The translations under genes and the position numbers were made by a program. DNA of 64,000 nucleotides from an uncultured Rhodopila sp. (GTDB lineage: Bacteria; Pseudomonadota; Alphaproteobacteria; Acetobacterales; Acetobacteraceae). Each line of letters opens with the position of its first letter. Position 1 is the first letter of the stretch. The notes under the pieces were generated by a model. The model worked only from the letters and a program-made list of their open reading frames with translations, did not search any database and was not told where the DNA came from. The stretch spans positions 1-64,000 of the forward strand of contig CAINOE010000022.1 of assembly GCA_903851415.1 (NCBI GenBank), given 5' to 3'. This document shows, piece by piece, positions 50,140 to 58,872 of the stretch.

Positions 50140-52008
50140 CTACCGTCCCGCCAAACACCGGTTCGCCCGTGCCGCCGCCTGCTGGGCCGGCGGCAACCCG
50201 CCCAGTTCATCGCCGCCGAACAGGTGATCGCGCGCGGCGGATTTGCCCGCCGCCGACACGCTCGGATTGTCGAGCGGCCCGCTGACGTGGATCGGGATAT
50301 CCAGCGCGAAGAAATCCGTTGTCGATGACAGGCTTCCCACCGTCAGATCCACCCAGTTCTTTTGCAGATCGAAGCTGCCGACGCCCGCCAGCGTGCCGTC
50401 GCTGGTCCGGATCCGCAGCGGCCGCAGCCGCCCCGCCAGCCCGTTCATGTCCACCACGCCCAGCATGCAACTGATGCCGGCCGCTCCGGTTGGTTTGCGG
50501 AACAGCCGCCGCGCGTTCAAGGAGATCATCTCGACGATATTGGTATCCAGCGACCCGCTCGTCATCGTCACCAGCGCCGTGGTGCGCGCGCCCCGCATCG
50601 CGCGGACCAGGTCGTCGCCGGTCATCGTCGAGGCCGCCTGCGCCGAGAAGCCGCCGCCGATGGGGACCGGGCTGACGCCAAGCGACCGCAGCACGGTCCG
50701 CAGGTCGCCGTCGGACAGATTGGCCGTCAGCTCAACCTGAGCAACCGGCCCCTTCTGTTCGGCCGCGCCTGACACGACGGCGCGCGTCCCGGCATACAGC
50801 AACGACAAATACTCCACCGAGACCTTCTTCGGAACGACCTTGACGTGCAGAGCAACGTCGCTGGCACTGAAGCGATAATAGATCAGTTGCTTCACATCGA
50901 CCGCCGCGTCCACCAGGGTCCCGGGCTTCTCGTCCACATACAAAGGAATGCTGGCGGAGCGCATCGTGCGCGGCGCCCTGGTTCCCTTCGGCCGCTTCGC
51001 CCCTGCGTCCGTCAGCAGGTTCAGGTCAAGGCGATCGAACACCGCGGAAACCTTGACATCGTCCGGTACTCCCCGGCCGCCTTCCTTCAGGTGGCCGGAC
51101 AGCGTGAAGGCGTCCTCATCGATCAGGCCGTTGCCATCGGGCAGGTCCCAGTCGTCGCCTTTCTTGGTCAGCGTTCCCGCCAGTGCGACCGGCAGGTTCG
51201 CCTCGATGCTGAAACCCAAAGCGTCCTGCAGGTCGCTCAGGAACGGAACATTCAGGTAGATCGGCCCCGTTACGCCATCGAAATTCAACGGATCGGTCAT
51301 GCTGCCTTTGAACTCGGCAACGGCATCGCCCGACTTGATTTGCACGCTTGCCCCGAACGGCTGCGGCACGAGGCGGAGGCGGTCGAACGACTGCAACGTG
51401 CCCTCCAGATGCATCGGCGTCCCGTTGTAGCTGCCATCGGCAACCAAGCTGATAGGTTGGTCGGGCGCTGCCGTGTGCATGGTGAAGGCGGCGGCCTTTG
51501 CGTCCAGAAGCGCGCCGCTCGACGTCCGGAAGGTGAGCGCAAAGTCATGCACCGCGGCGTCGAGCACGGCCGGGAAGCCGGCCAGATCGGGCGGCGGCGG
51601 CGGCCTGGCCTCAACCGGGCTAAACTTCCAGTTTGCCGCGCCGCCCGCGGCATGCTCCAGCAGCACTGTCAGGCCATCGACCGAGGCAGTGCGCACCACC
51701 AGCGGACCGGACAGGATGGAGCGCGCATCCACCACGGCATCCAGTTCGCGCAGGCCGACCATCACCGGTCCGCTGCCGCCTTCGAGGTTATCGACGCGCA
51801 GGTCGCGCAGGAGAACCGTTACCCCGTCGTTCCAGCCAAGCCGCAACTCTCCGACGCCGACATTCCGGTGCAGTCTGGCGGAGGCGAGGCGCCCGGCGAG
51901 TGGCGCGAGATTGGCGTGCAGCGCCCAAATCAGCGAGCCACCGGCCGCGAAGACGATCAGTGCCAGCAGGACGGCGGCGGCGAGTGCGATCCGGCGGCGC
52001 GTGCTCAA
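50140..52008 (-). CDS. AsmA family protein
   Basis: A 622-residue envelope protein. An N-terminal membrane anchor (ALAAAVLLALIVFAAGGSLIWAL) is followed by a long beta-rich periplasmic part typical of AsmA proteins, which form lipid-transfer grooves between the membranes. The N-terminal chorein-like region reads VGVGELRLGWNDGVTVLLRDLRVDN, and the C-terminal AsmA block includes ALVTMTSGSLDTNIVEMISLNARRLF and TSDGTLAGVGSFDLQKNWVDLTVGS, which is the conserved core. The C-terminus is short and uncharged. It stands alone on the minus strand. Confidence 0.87.
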   Translation of the reverse strand: MSTRRRIALAAAVLLALIVFAAGGSLIWALHANLAPLAGRLASARLHRNVGVGELRLGWNDGVTVLLRDLRVDNLEGGSGPVMVGLRELDAVVDARSILSGPLVVRTASVDGLTVLLEHAAGGAANWKFSPVEARPPPPPDLAGFPAVLDAAVHDFALTFRTSSGALLDAKAAAFTMHTAAPDQPISLVADGSYNGTPMHLEGTLQSFDRLRLVPQPFGASVQIKSGDAVAEFKGSMTDPLNFDGVTGPIYLNVPFLSDLQDALGFSIEANLPVALAGTLTKKGDDWDLPDGNGLIDEDAFTLSGHLKEGGRGVPDDVKVSAVFDRLDLNLLTDAGAKRPKGTRAPRTMRSASIPLYVDEKPGTLVDAAVDVKQLIYYRFSASDVALHVKVVPKKVSVEYLSLLYAGTRAVVSGAAEQKGPVAQVELTANLSDGDLRTVLRSLGVSPVPIGGGFSAQAASTMTGDDLVRAMRGARTTALVTMTSGSLDTNIVEMISLNARRLFRKPTGAAGISCMLGVVDMNGLAGRLRPLRIRTSDGTLAGVGSFDLQKNWVDLTVGSLSSTTDFFALDIPIHVSGPLDNPSVSAAGKSAARDHLFGGDELGGLPPAQQAAARANRCLAGR

Positions 52009-52100
52009 AGCGGACTCCTGTGCCGGCGGGGTGGCCGCAGGTCATTGTATATGTGCTATGCCAGTCCGCGTTGACTTTGACGCATCGAGCGTCATTCCAA

Positions 52101-52179
52101 CGTCATGGCCCGGCTTGTCCGGGGCACCTATCGCGGCAGGGTGCCGGCATAGGTGGCCCGGACAAGCCGGGCCATGACG
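52101..52179. repeat. REP-like palindromic repeat, copy 2
   Basis: Arms at 52101-52129 and 52151-52179, complementary except at one position, nearly identical to the copy at 44560-44637. It lies between two minus-strand genes. The bases following both copies also share a GCGGATTGGT segment, so the duplicated unit may be longer than the palindrome. Confidence 0.8.
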
Positions 52180-52215
52180 ATTTATCGGAAGAGTCGGTCT
52201 CATCGCGGATTGGTG

Positions 52216-53025
52216 TTACAGCCTGCTCAGCAGTTCCGCCTTCTTGGTGTTGAACTCCGCGTCGCTCAGGATGCCGCGGCTGTGCAGGGCCGCCAGCTTC
52301 TCGATCGCCGCGAACACGTCGCCGCCCGCTCCGGAAGTCTCCGGCAAGGGCGGGACAGGCGCCAAAGGCTGTGCGCGCACCCCGTTCACCGACACGACGG
52401 GCAGCGAGGACACATCCACCACGCCGTACTGGCTCGTGAAGGTAAACGACCCGCCATAGGACTGCTGCTGGCCGAACCCGCCGATGTTGTGGTCCAGCGT
52501 ATCGTAGATCGTCACCGTCCCGTTCAGGTCGATCGCCAGCCGCCGCGCCTGGGCGAAATAGGCATACCGCACATTGTTCTGCGACCCTGTGCTGTTCGGC
52601 CAGCTCAGCTCGTCGCCCCACCAGTTGCCGGAGGCGCCGGTGTTCGGCGGCGGGATGAACAGGCTGTTCGGGCCGGACGGTCCGCCTCCGGTCTGCTGGT
52701 GCTGCTGGCCGTATCCGCCCTGGCTCTGCGACTGGAAGCTGCCGGTTTGTGTCAGGTTCGGCTGGTTGGCGACGATGGCGGACAGGTCGCCGCACAGCGC
52801 GTCGACGCGGCCTTTCAGATAGCCGTTGAACATGTCGCCGATCATGGTCATGCCGCCGCGCATCCATTGGCCGGAGCCGCCGAACTCGGGATGGCTGAAC
52901 TGCGCCATGCCGCCATTGCCGTTGATCACGGCGTCCAGCATCGTTGCCACCGCATCGAAGCTGAAGCCATGGCGCTGGACGAGGTCGTTGACCACTTGCT
53001 CGCCGGCAGGTGAGAGCTGTCGCAT
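52216..53025 (-). CDS. SHOCT domain protein
   Basis: A 269-residue soluble protein. The C-terminal 30 residues are a SHOCT motif (IEKLAALHSRGILSDAEFNTKKAELLSRL), a short oligomerisation helix pair. The N-terminus starts with LSPAGEQVVNDLVQRHGFS, a helical segment found in related SHOCT proteins, and a Gly/Gln/Ser-rich low-complexity linker lies in the middle (about 90-130). No catalytic motif is seen. Function unknown; the protein may sense or bind DNA or membranes. Confidence 0.82.
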   Translation of the reverse strand: MRQLSPAGEQVVNDLVQRHGFSFDAVATMLDAVINGNGGMAQFSHPEFGGSGQWMRGGMTMIGDMFNGYLKGRVDALCGDLSAIVANQPNLTQTGSFQSQSQGGYGQQHQQTGGGPSGPNSLFIPPPNTGASGNWWGDELSWPNSTGSQNNVRYAYFAQARRLAIDLNGTVTIYDTLDHNIGGFGQQQSYGGSFTFTSQYGVVDVSSLPVVSVNGVRAQPLAPVPPLPETSGAGGDVFAAIEKLAALHSRGILSDAEFNTKKAELLSRL

Positions 53026-53107
53026 GGGTCTGTTTCCTCAAAGGCGGACATAATACAGCCAGACCGTATAGACGGTCGAGTGGTCAGGTCAAAGCCCAAC
53101 GCCACCG

Positions 53108-53686
53108 CTACAGCAGCTTCAGCGCCAGGAACCCGCCGACGATCGCTACAGCGAAGGCGCTGGTGACCAGCGTCAGCCGGCGCTCGATAAAATCGCGCAC
53201 GGAATCGCCGAAGAAATGCAGCAGCGTGGCGACGATGAAGAACCGGGCGCCGCGGGTCACCACGCTCGCCGCCATGAACACAGCGAAATCGAACCGCGCC
53301 GCCCCGGCCGCAATCGTCACGATTTTGTAAGGGATTGGCGTCAGCCCCTTCACCAGGATGATCCACACCCCGTATTTCCGGAACGTCGCCTGGAACGCCG
53401 CATACGCGTCGCCGTGCCCGTAAACGTTGAGAATTGGCCGGGCGAGCTGATCGAACACCGCAAAGCCGATCAGGTAGCCCAGCGCGCCCCCGGCGACGCT
53501 CGCCGCGGTGCAGATCGCCGCGAACCGCCAGGCCTTTCTCGGCTTCGCCAGCGCCATCGGCACCAGCAGCGCATCCGGCGGGATGGGGAAGAAGCTTGCC
53601 TCTGCAAAGGCGATCAACGCCAGCCACCAGGCGGCGTAGGGGGAGGCGGCGAGCGCCATGACGCGCGTATACATTCTGTGCAGCAT
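53108..53686 (-). CDS. YqaA/DedA family membrane protein
   Basis: A 192-residue inner-membrane protein of the SNARE-associated/DedA superfamily, YqaA type. Four or five hydrophobic helices are visible, with the conserved FAEASFFPIPPDALLVPMAL segment near the N-terminus and LVKGLTPIPYKIVTIAAGAARF in the middle, which corresponds to the re-entrant loop. DedA proteins flip or transport lipids. The start at 53686 (MLHRMYTRVM) is preferred because the residues upstream look non-native; MYTRVM at 53674 is also possible. Confidence 0.88.
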   Translation of the reverse strand: MLHRMYTRVMALAASPYAAWWLALIAFAEASFFPIPPDALLVPMALAKPRKAWRFAAICTAASVAGGALGYLIGFAVFDQLARPILNVYGHGDAYAAFQATFRKYGVWIILVKGLTPIPYKIVTIAAGAARFDFAVFMAASVVTRGARFFIVATLLHFFGDSVRDFIERRLTLVTSAFAVAIVGGFLALKLL

Positions 53687-53772
53687 GGCGCCGCGTCTAG
53701 CAGCCCCGGCGTCGCTGGTCACGCACCAACCGCCTGCTTATCGTCCCCGGCAAGACAGGAGACATCAGAACG

Positions 53773-55461
53773 ATGCCCACCACCACCGTCGCCCGGCTGC
53801 TGGCCGACAGCCTCGAAGCCCATGACGTCGATCAGATCTTCTGCGTGCCCGGCGAAAGCTATGTCGGCCTGACCAGCGTGCTGGCCGAGCGCAACACCAT
53901 CCGCCTGATCGTCTGCCGGCACGAGGGCGGCGCCGGCTTCATGGCGGTCGCCGACGGGCGGCTGCGCTCCCGCGCCGGAGTCTGCATGGTCTCGCGCGGC
54001 CCGGGCCTGTCGAACGCGATGGTGTCGCTGCACTCGGCGTTCCACGACGCCACGCCGATGGTGATGCTGGTGGGCCAGGTGGAGCGGGCGGATTTCGGGC
54101 GGTTGGCGTTGCAGGAGCAGAACTACTCACGCCTGCTGTGCGACATCACCAAAAGCGTCATTGAGGTGAACCAGCCGGAGCAGGCCTCCGAAGCCATCGC
54201 CCGTGCCTTCCATATCGCGGAAAGCGGCACGCCCGGCCCGGTCGCGGTGATCCTGCCGGAGGACATTTTCGACGAGCCCACCGATGCCGAGCTGAACCCG
54301 CCCAGGCCGCGCGTCGTCGCCGGCCCGTGCACGCAGGATCTGCGACGCCTGGCGGAGGTGCTGGCACAGGCCGAACGGCCGCTGATCCTGGCGGGCGGCG
54401 CCTTGCTGGCGGACAGCCTGTATGACCCCGATGTCTACGCCGATCTGCGGCGGTTGTCGGAGGAATGGGTGCTGCCGGTAAGCCCGACTCACCGCCGGCC
54501 GCAGTTGTTCGACTCGCACCATCCCAACTACGGCGGCTACATGGGCATCCGCGTCCCGCCCGCCTTGATCGGCGAAATGAAAAAAGCCGATATGGTCGTG
54601 GCGCTGGGGGAACGGCTGACCGATACGGTGAGCCAATCGTATACATTCCCAGCCGCGCCGCAACCGCAGGTTCCGCTGGTTCATATCTGGCCCGATCCGA
54701 ATGAAGTCGGCCGCGTTTGGCGCCCCGATCTCGGAATACCCTGCGATCCCTACGAGGTAATAAAGGGACTGCTGGCGCTGGAGCCCCCGGCCGATGCGGC
54801 GAAGCGGCGCGGCTGGGTCGACGGTCTGCACAAGATCCATTTGTCGCTGATGGAGAAAACCCGGGAGCCGGCGGAGGACGGGGTCAATTTCGCCGCCGTG
54901 GTCTGCGAGATCGACAAGCACCTGGCTGATGATGCGGTGGTGACGTCGGATGCCGGCAATTTCGGGTCGTTTCTTCACAGGTATATCCGCTTCCGGCCCG
55001 GGCAGGTGTTCCTGTCATCGGTCGTCGGCGCCATGGGGTCGGGCATGCCGATGGCGGTTGCGGGCGCGTTGCGGCGCCCCGGCAGGCAGGTCGTTGCGTT
55101 CATGGGCGACGGCGGCGCGCTGATGATGGGCAATGAGATCGCCACCGCCTGCCAATACGGCGTGGCGCCGATCGTGATCATCTCCGACAACGCGATGTAC
55201 GGCACGATCGGGATGCATTCGTATGTGCGCTACCCCGACCGCAAGTTCATGCAGGCAACCCGCCTGACCAACCCCGATTTCGCCGCCTGGGGGCGGTCGT
55301 TCGGCGCGGAGGGAATTACGATCCGGGAGGAGACCGAGGTGGCGGATGGGATCGCCCGGGCATTCGCGGTGAAGACCAGGCCGGTGGTGGTGCACTGCCT
55401 GACCTCGGCGGTGCAGATGAGCGCCTGGCGGCGGTTCGAGGCTGATGGGCCGCTGCCCTGA
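53773..55461 (+). CDS. Thiamine-pyrophosphate-binding enzyme, acetolactate-synthase-like
   Basis: A 562-residue TPP enzyme with the three-domain order of acetolactate synthase and benzoylformate decarboxylase. The N-terminal pyrimidine-binding domain has the cofactor glutamate in VCRHEGGAGFMAVADGR. The C-terminal pyrophosphate-binding domain has the magnesium motif FMGDGGALMMGNEIATACQ ending in VIISDNAMYG. It is 10-20 residues shorter than typical IlvB and lacks an adjacent small-subunit gene, so a decarboxylase or carboligase with another substrate is more likely than branched-chain amino-acid synthesis. Confidence 0.87.
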   Translation: MPTTTVARLLADSLEAHDVDQIFCVPGESYVGLTSVLAERNTIRLIVCRHEGGAGFMAVADGRLRSRAGVCMVSRGPGLSNAMVSLHSAFHDATPMVMLVGQVERADFGRLALQEQNYSRLLCDITKSVIEVNQPEQASEAIARAFHIAESGTPGPVAVILPEDIFDEPTDAELNPPRPRVVAGPCTQDLRRLAEVLAQAERPLILAGGALLADSLYDPDVYADLRRLSEEWVLPVSPTHRRPQLFDSHHPNYGGYMGIRVPPALIGEMKKADMVVALGERLTDTVSQSYTFPAAPQPQVPLVHIWPDPNEVGRVWRPDLGIPCDPYEVIKGLLALEPPADAAKRRGWVDGLHKIHLSLMEKTREPAEDGVNFAAVVCEIDKHLADDAVVTSDAGNFGSFLHRYIRFRPGQVFLSSVVGAMGSGMPMAVAGALRRPGRQVVAFMGDGGALMMGNEIATACQYGVAPIVIISDNAMYGTIGMHSYVRYPDRKFMQATRLTNPDFAAWGRSFGAEGITIREETEVADGIARAFAVKTRPVVVHCLTSAVQMSAWRRFEADGPLP

Positions 55462-55575
55462 CGCAGCATCGAAACCCCGCCGGGTCCAAGGGGCTGCGTC
55501 ACGGCAGGAAATCGCGGACGTTTTAGCTCGCGCCGGGGCGGCGGGGACGCCATATTCGCCGCGAAGGAGCCGCTT

Positions 55576-55752
55576 ATGCTGAAGATCGAAGTTGAGCAAG
55601 AAGACGATGGCCGCTGGATCGGCGAAGCAACAGCGCTACCGGGCGTGCTGGCATACGGAAGTACCGAAGCTGAGGCCCGTTCTCGCGTCGCTGCACTGGC
55701 TTTGCGCGTCATAGCGGACCGGATTGAGCACGGTGAGCCATTGGCGCCGTAA
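55576..55752 (+). CDS. Orphan HicB-like antitoxin
   Basis: A 58-residue protein with a good ribosome-binding site (AAGGAG). It matches the HicB fold pattern: KIEVEQEDDGRWIGEATALP, GVLAYGSTEAEARSRVAALA and LRVIADRIEHGE. HicB neutralises the HicA mRNA interferase, whose gene is normally adjacent. No HicA-like sequence is present on either side, and there is no C-terminal DNA-binding extension. It is therefore a solitary HicB, common in proteobacteria, perhaps left from a lost pair. Confidence 0.82.
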   Translation: MLKIEVEQEDDGRWIGEATALPGVLAYGSTEAEARSRVAALALRVIADRIEHGEPLAP

Positions 55753-55850
55753 GTTGACGCCGCCCCGCAGGTCCGCCCCGTCCCGCCATGGACTCGCGCT
55801 CCTCGGCGCGTATCATGCGGCAAACGCCGTTAGCAGGGAGAGACCACAGG

Positions 55851-56744
55851 ATGAACGACACATCAGTGATCGCGCCGTCCTTCGACCGCACCAAAGAAGA
55901 CCTCGGCAACATCGTCGAACTCGGCCATGTCAACGTGCGCGTGCCCGACCAGAGCAAGGCGATCGCCTTCTACATCATGGGCCTCGGCCTGACCCGCGAC
56001 CCGTACCTGATGACCGGCCTGGAGAACATGTGGGTCAACGCTGGCCGCGGCCAGTTCCACCTGCCGGCGGGCAAGGGCGAAGTCGTCCGCGGCACCATCG
56101 CGCTGGTGATCCCGGACCGGGAAGCCCTGCTGCGCCGATTGCACAACGCGCAGAAATACCTGGACGGGACGAAATTCAGTTTCCGCGAAGCCGGCGACGC
56201 GGTCGAAACGACTTGCCCCTGGGGCAACCGCATCCGCGTCCACACCCCCGACCCGGCCCGGTTCGGCCCGATGCGCCTCGGCATGCCCTATGTCGAGTTC
56301 GACATTCCCGCCGGCACCGGCCTCGCCGCCATCGCCCGGTTTTACGTGGAAATCCTTGGCGGCATCGCCGGGGTGGCCTCCGACGAGCGCGGTCCCTACG
56401 CCCGGGTCAGCACCTCCGCCGAAAGCCAGGTCACGTTCCGCGAAACGACCGCCCCGATGCCGGAGTACGATGGACACCACATCCAGATCACCCTTGCCGA
56501 CTTCTCCGGCCCGCACAGGAAGTTGCTGGAGCGCGGGCTGATCAGCGAGGAAAGCGACCAGCACCAGTATCGGTTCCTCGACATCGTCGATGTGGACAGC
56601 AACCGGCCGCTGTTCCGGGTCGAGCACGAAACCCGCAGCATGCGGCATCCGATGTTCGGCCGCACCTACATCAACCGCAATCCCGACATGACCAACCGCA
56701 ACTTCGTCCCCGGCTACGAAGTCGGCCTCTGGGCGCTGAACTGA
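55851..56744 (+). CDS. VOC (glyoxalase/dioxygenase) family protein
   Basis: A 297-residue protein made of two vicinal-oxygen-chelate modules. The first begins IVELGHVNVRVPDQSKAIAF and the second GMPYVEFDIPAGTGLAAIARFYVEIL; the second also contains HHIQITLAD, a typical metal-ligand strand. The C-terminus carries a conserved-looking TRSMRHPMFGR and a repeated Asn-rich ending. The start at 55851 follows CACAGG. It is followed one base later by a truncated MaoC-like gene, so the two probably formed an operon before the deletion. Reaction unknown. Confidence 0.85.
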   Translation: MNDTSVIAPSFDRTKEDLGNIVELGHVNVRVPDQSKAIAFYIMGLGLTRDPYLMTGLENMWVNAGRGQFHLPAGKGEVVRGTIALVIPDREALLRRLHNAQKYLDGTKFSFREAGDAVETTCPWGNRIRVHTPDPARFGPMRLGMPYVEFDIPAGTGLAAIARFYVEILGGIAGVASDERGPYARVSTSAESQVTFRETTAPMPEYDGHHIQITLADFSGPHRKLLERGLISEESDQHQYRFLDIVDVDSNRPLFRVEHETRSMRHPMFGRTYINRNPDMTNRNFVPGYEVGLWALN

Positions 56745-56745
56745 C

Positions 56746-57047
56746 ATGCCGATCGCGCCGTATCGCGTTTGCGCCTTCGAAACGGCCAAGGCGTCGGAAA
56801 ACAAGATCCACGACGACGCCACCGCGCAACGCTTCGGCTTCAGGGGCGGCTTCGTCGGCGGCGTGAATGTCTACGCCGATATGTCGCACCAGCCGGTGCA
56901 GCGCTGGGGCCGCGCCTGGCTGGAGCGCGGCGCCGGCGAGGCGCGTTTCGCCAGACCGGTACCGATCGCACCATCGGCCTGCGGCTCAGCACCGAGCAGG
57001 AACGCGAGGGCCTCGATATCGTGCTGCACGGCGAGCAGGTGTTCTGA
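56746..57047 (+). pseudogene. Fused remnants: MaoC-like N-terminus and Amt C-terminus
   Basis: Two unrelated gene ends meet here. From 56746, about 72 codons read as the start of a MaoC/hotdog acyl-dehydratase-like protein (ASENKIHDDATAQRFGFRGG, then VQRWGRAWLERGAGEARF), after which the similarity stops. In another frame, 56970-57047 encodes TIGLRLSTEQEREGLDIVL plus HGEQVF and a stop, which is the cytoplasmic C-terminal tail of AmtB-type ammonium transporters (GLRVSxEEExEGLDxxxHGE). The junction is near 56961-56970. A deletion that removed the rest of both genes is the simplest explanation. Confidence 0.72.
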
Positions 57048-57106
57048 ACGACGCACCCCGGGGCAGCTTGACCGGGCCAGGCATCCCCAACAAGCTGCCT
57101 GCCGCC

Positions 57107-57580
57107 ATGAGCAGACCTGTCATCGAAATGGACGCCGTCGTCCGGCCGGAGTGGATCGACTCCAACGGACACCTCAACCTGGCCTATTACGTGGTCGTCT
57201 TCGACCTCGCCACCGATGCGTTCTACACCGCGCTGGGCATCGGCGATGCCTATCGCGACGCCACCGGCTTTTCCTGTTTCACCGCCGAGACGCACACGCT
57301 GTATGAACGCGAGGTGCATCTCGGCGACAAGCTGCTGGTGCGTGCCTGGCTGCTGGGCGCCGATACCAAGCGGGTGCATTATTTTCACGAAATGTTCCAC
57401 GTCGAAAGCGGGGAACGGTCCGCCGCGCAGGAGCTGATGGCCTTGCACATCGACATGAGCATCCGCCGCACCGCTCCATTCCCGGCCGAGCGCCGCGCCG
57501 CCCTGCGCCGGGCGGTGCAGGACTACGCGCCGGCGGCGCCGCCGAAAGGCGCGGGGCGGACGATCGCAATGCCCGGGTGA
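57107..57580 (+). CDS. Hotdog-fold acyl-CoA thioesterase
   Basis: A 157-residue thioesterase of the 4-hydroxybenzoyl-CoA type. The active-site strand-helix reads PEWIDSNGHLNLAYYVVVFDLATDAF, where the aspartate and the NGH turn are characteristic. A later segment, VHYFHEMFHVESGERSAAQELMALHIDM, completes the sheet. The C-terminus is Pro/Ala-rich. It starts at ATG 57107, sixty bases after the Amt remnant, and is followed within 12 bases by two sugar-transferase genes on the same strand. The acyl substrate is unknown. Confidence 0.87.
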   Translation: MSRPVIEMDAVVRPEWIDSNGHLNLAYYVVVFDLATDAFYTALGIGDAYRDATGFSCFTAETHTLYEREVHLGDKLLVRAWLLGADTKRVHYFHEMFHVESGERSAAQELMALHIDMSIRRTAPFPAERRAALRRAVQDYAPAAPPKGAGRTIAMPG

Positions 57581-57592
57581 TCGCGCCGCGCG

Positions 57593-58252
57593 ATGCATCG
57601 TCTGTCCGTCGTCATCCCCGCGCTGAATGCCGGGACCCTGCTGTCCGGGACGCTGGCCGTTATCGGCCGCGGCCTGGAGATCATCGTGGTGGATGGCGGC
57701 AGCGCCGACAGGACGTGCGAGGTCGCAGCCGAGGCGGGTGCCCGCGTGCTGGCTGCGCCGCGGGGACGAGGCAGCCAGATCGCCGCCGGCATCGCCGCCG
57801 CGACCGGTCCCTGGCTGTTGATCCTGCACGCCGACACGCGCCCGGGTGATGGCTGGCGGCAGGCTGTCGCGGCTCACATGGCGACTCCGGACCGCGCCGG
57901 CTATTTCCGCTTCGCGCTCGACAGTCCCGCGGCACCCGCCCGCCGGCTGGAGCGGATCGTCGCCTGGCGCTGCCGGGTGTTCGGTCTGCCCTATGGCGAC
58001 CAGGGGCTGCTGATCCATCGCGATCTGTTGCGCGCTGTTGGCGGGGTGAAGAAGCTGCCGCTGATGGAGGACGTCGATCTGGTCCGCCGCCTCGGCCGCG
58101 GCCGGCTGCGCTTGCTGGCCGCGGACGCGGTGACGTCGGCCGCGCGCTGGGAGCGGGAGGGATACCTGCGCCGATCGGCTCGCAATCTGGTCTGCCTGGC
58201 GCTCTGGTTTGCCGGCGTGCCGCCGCGGGTCATCCGGCGGCTGTACGCATGA
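57593..58252 (+). CDS. Family 2 glycosyltransferase (TIGR04283 type)
   Basis: A 219-residue GT-A-fold enzyme. It has LSVVIPALNAG at the start, EIIVVDGGSADRTCEVA for nucleotide-sugar binding, the metal motif LLILHADTRPGDGW, and a late PYGDQGLLIHRDLL and MEDVDLVRRL region typical of the TIGR04283 family. Members of this family occur next to TIGR04282 genes and are annotated in databases as arsenosugar-biosynthesis glycosyltransferases, though this is a genome-context name. Here the TIGR04282 gene follows with a four-base overlap. Confidence 0.9.
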   Translation: MHRLSVVIPALNAGTLLSGTLAVIGRGLEIIVVDGGSADRTCEVAAEAGARVLAAPRGRGSQIAAGIAAATGPWLLILHADTRPGDGWRQAVAAHMATPDRAGYFRFALDSPAAPARRLERIVAWRCRVFGLPYGDQGLLIHRDLLRAVGGVKKLPLMEDVDLVRRLGRGRLRLLAADAVTSAARWEREGYLRRSARNLVCLALWFAGVPPRVIRRLYA

Positions 58253-58872
58253 GGGATACCGTCGTCGTCTTCGCCCGGGCGCCGCGGCTGGGCACGGTCA
58301 AGCGCCGCCTGGCGCGGGATATCGGCGACCGCGCGGCGTTGCGGTTCCACGCCGCGACGCTGGGTTCGTTGCTGCGCAGGCTGCTGGCGTGCCGGCGTTT
58401 CGACGTCGTGCTGGCCATGACCCCGGATCGCGCGCGCTTCCGCTTGCCGGCGGGCGCGCGGCGCATCCCGCAGGGGCGTGGCGACCTCGGCGCCCGGATG
58501 GCCGGGGCGCTGCGGCGGTTTCGGCGCGTCGCGCTGCTGGGCTGCGATATCCCCGAAGCCGGCGCCGCCGATGTCCGCGCGGCGTTCCGGCTGCTCGGTT
58601 CGGCCGATGCGGTGTTCGGTCCGGCGGAAGACGGCGGGTATTGGCTGATCGCGCTGGGGCCCCGGCGCCCGTCGGACCTGTTCGGCGCTTCCCGCTGGTC
58701 GACGGAGCATGCGCTGGCCGACACGCTGCGGCAGTTCGCGCATCGCCGCGTGGCGTTCATCCGCCGGTTGGCGGATGTCGATACGGCGGCCGACTATGGA
58801 CGGTCACGCGGTCTCGCACATCCGGCGCAGCCGATCCGGGTGGCGCAGCGTGATATAGCCGCGGTCGAGTGA
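58249..58872 (+). CDS. TIGR04282 family nucleotidyl/glycosyl transferase
   Basis: A 207-residue protein of the TIGR04282 family. It has VVVFARAPRLGTVKRRLARDIG at the N-terminus (GT-A-like nucleotide-binding loop), RVALLGCDIPEAGAADVRAAF, and GPAEDGGYWLIAL (an Asp/Gly-rich active-site block). It overlaps the TIGR04283 gene by four bases (ATGA) and its own 3' end overlaps the convergent Crp/Fnr gene by 69 bases. Neither the arsenite methyltransferase nor the arsenosugar radical SAM gene expected for the named pathway is present nearby. Confidence 0.88.
   Translation: MRDTVVVFARAPRLGTVKRRLARDIGDRAALRFHAATLGSLLRRLLACRRFDVVLAMTPDRARFRLPAGARRIPQGRGDLGARMAGALRRFRRVALLGCDIPEAGAADVRAAFRLLGSADAVFGPAEDGGYWLIALGPRRPSDLFGASRWSTEHALADTLRQFAHRRVAFIRRLADVDTAADYGRSRGLAHPAQPIRVAQRDIAAVE

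Noticed and set aside
49713-50210. A 165-codon minus-strand frame next to the AsmA gene
   Set aside because: Overlaps the 3' end of the AsmA gene, has no ribosome-binding site and a Gly/Arg-rich product; more likely repeat-type intergenic DNA.
57593-58872. An arsenosugar biosynthesis cluster
   Set aside because: Only the two transferases are present; the pathway's defining methyltransferase and radical SAM genes are missing from the window.
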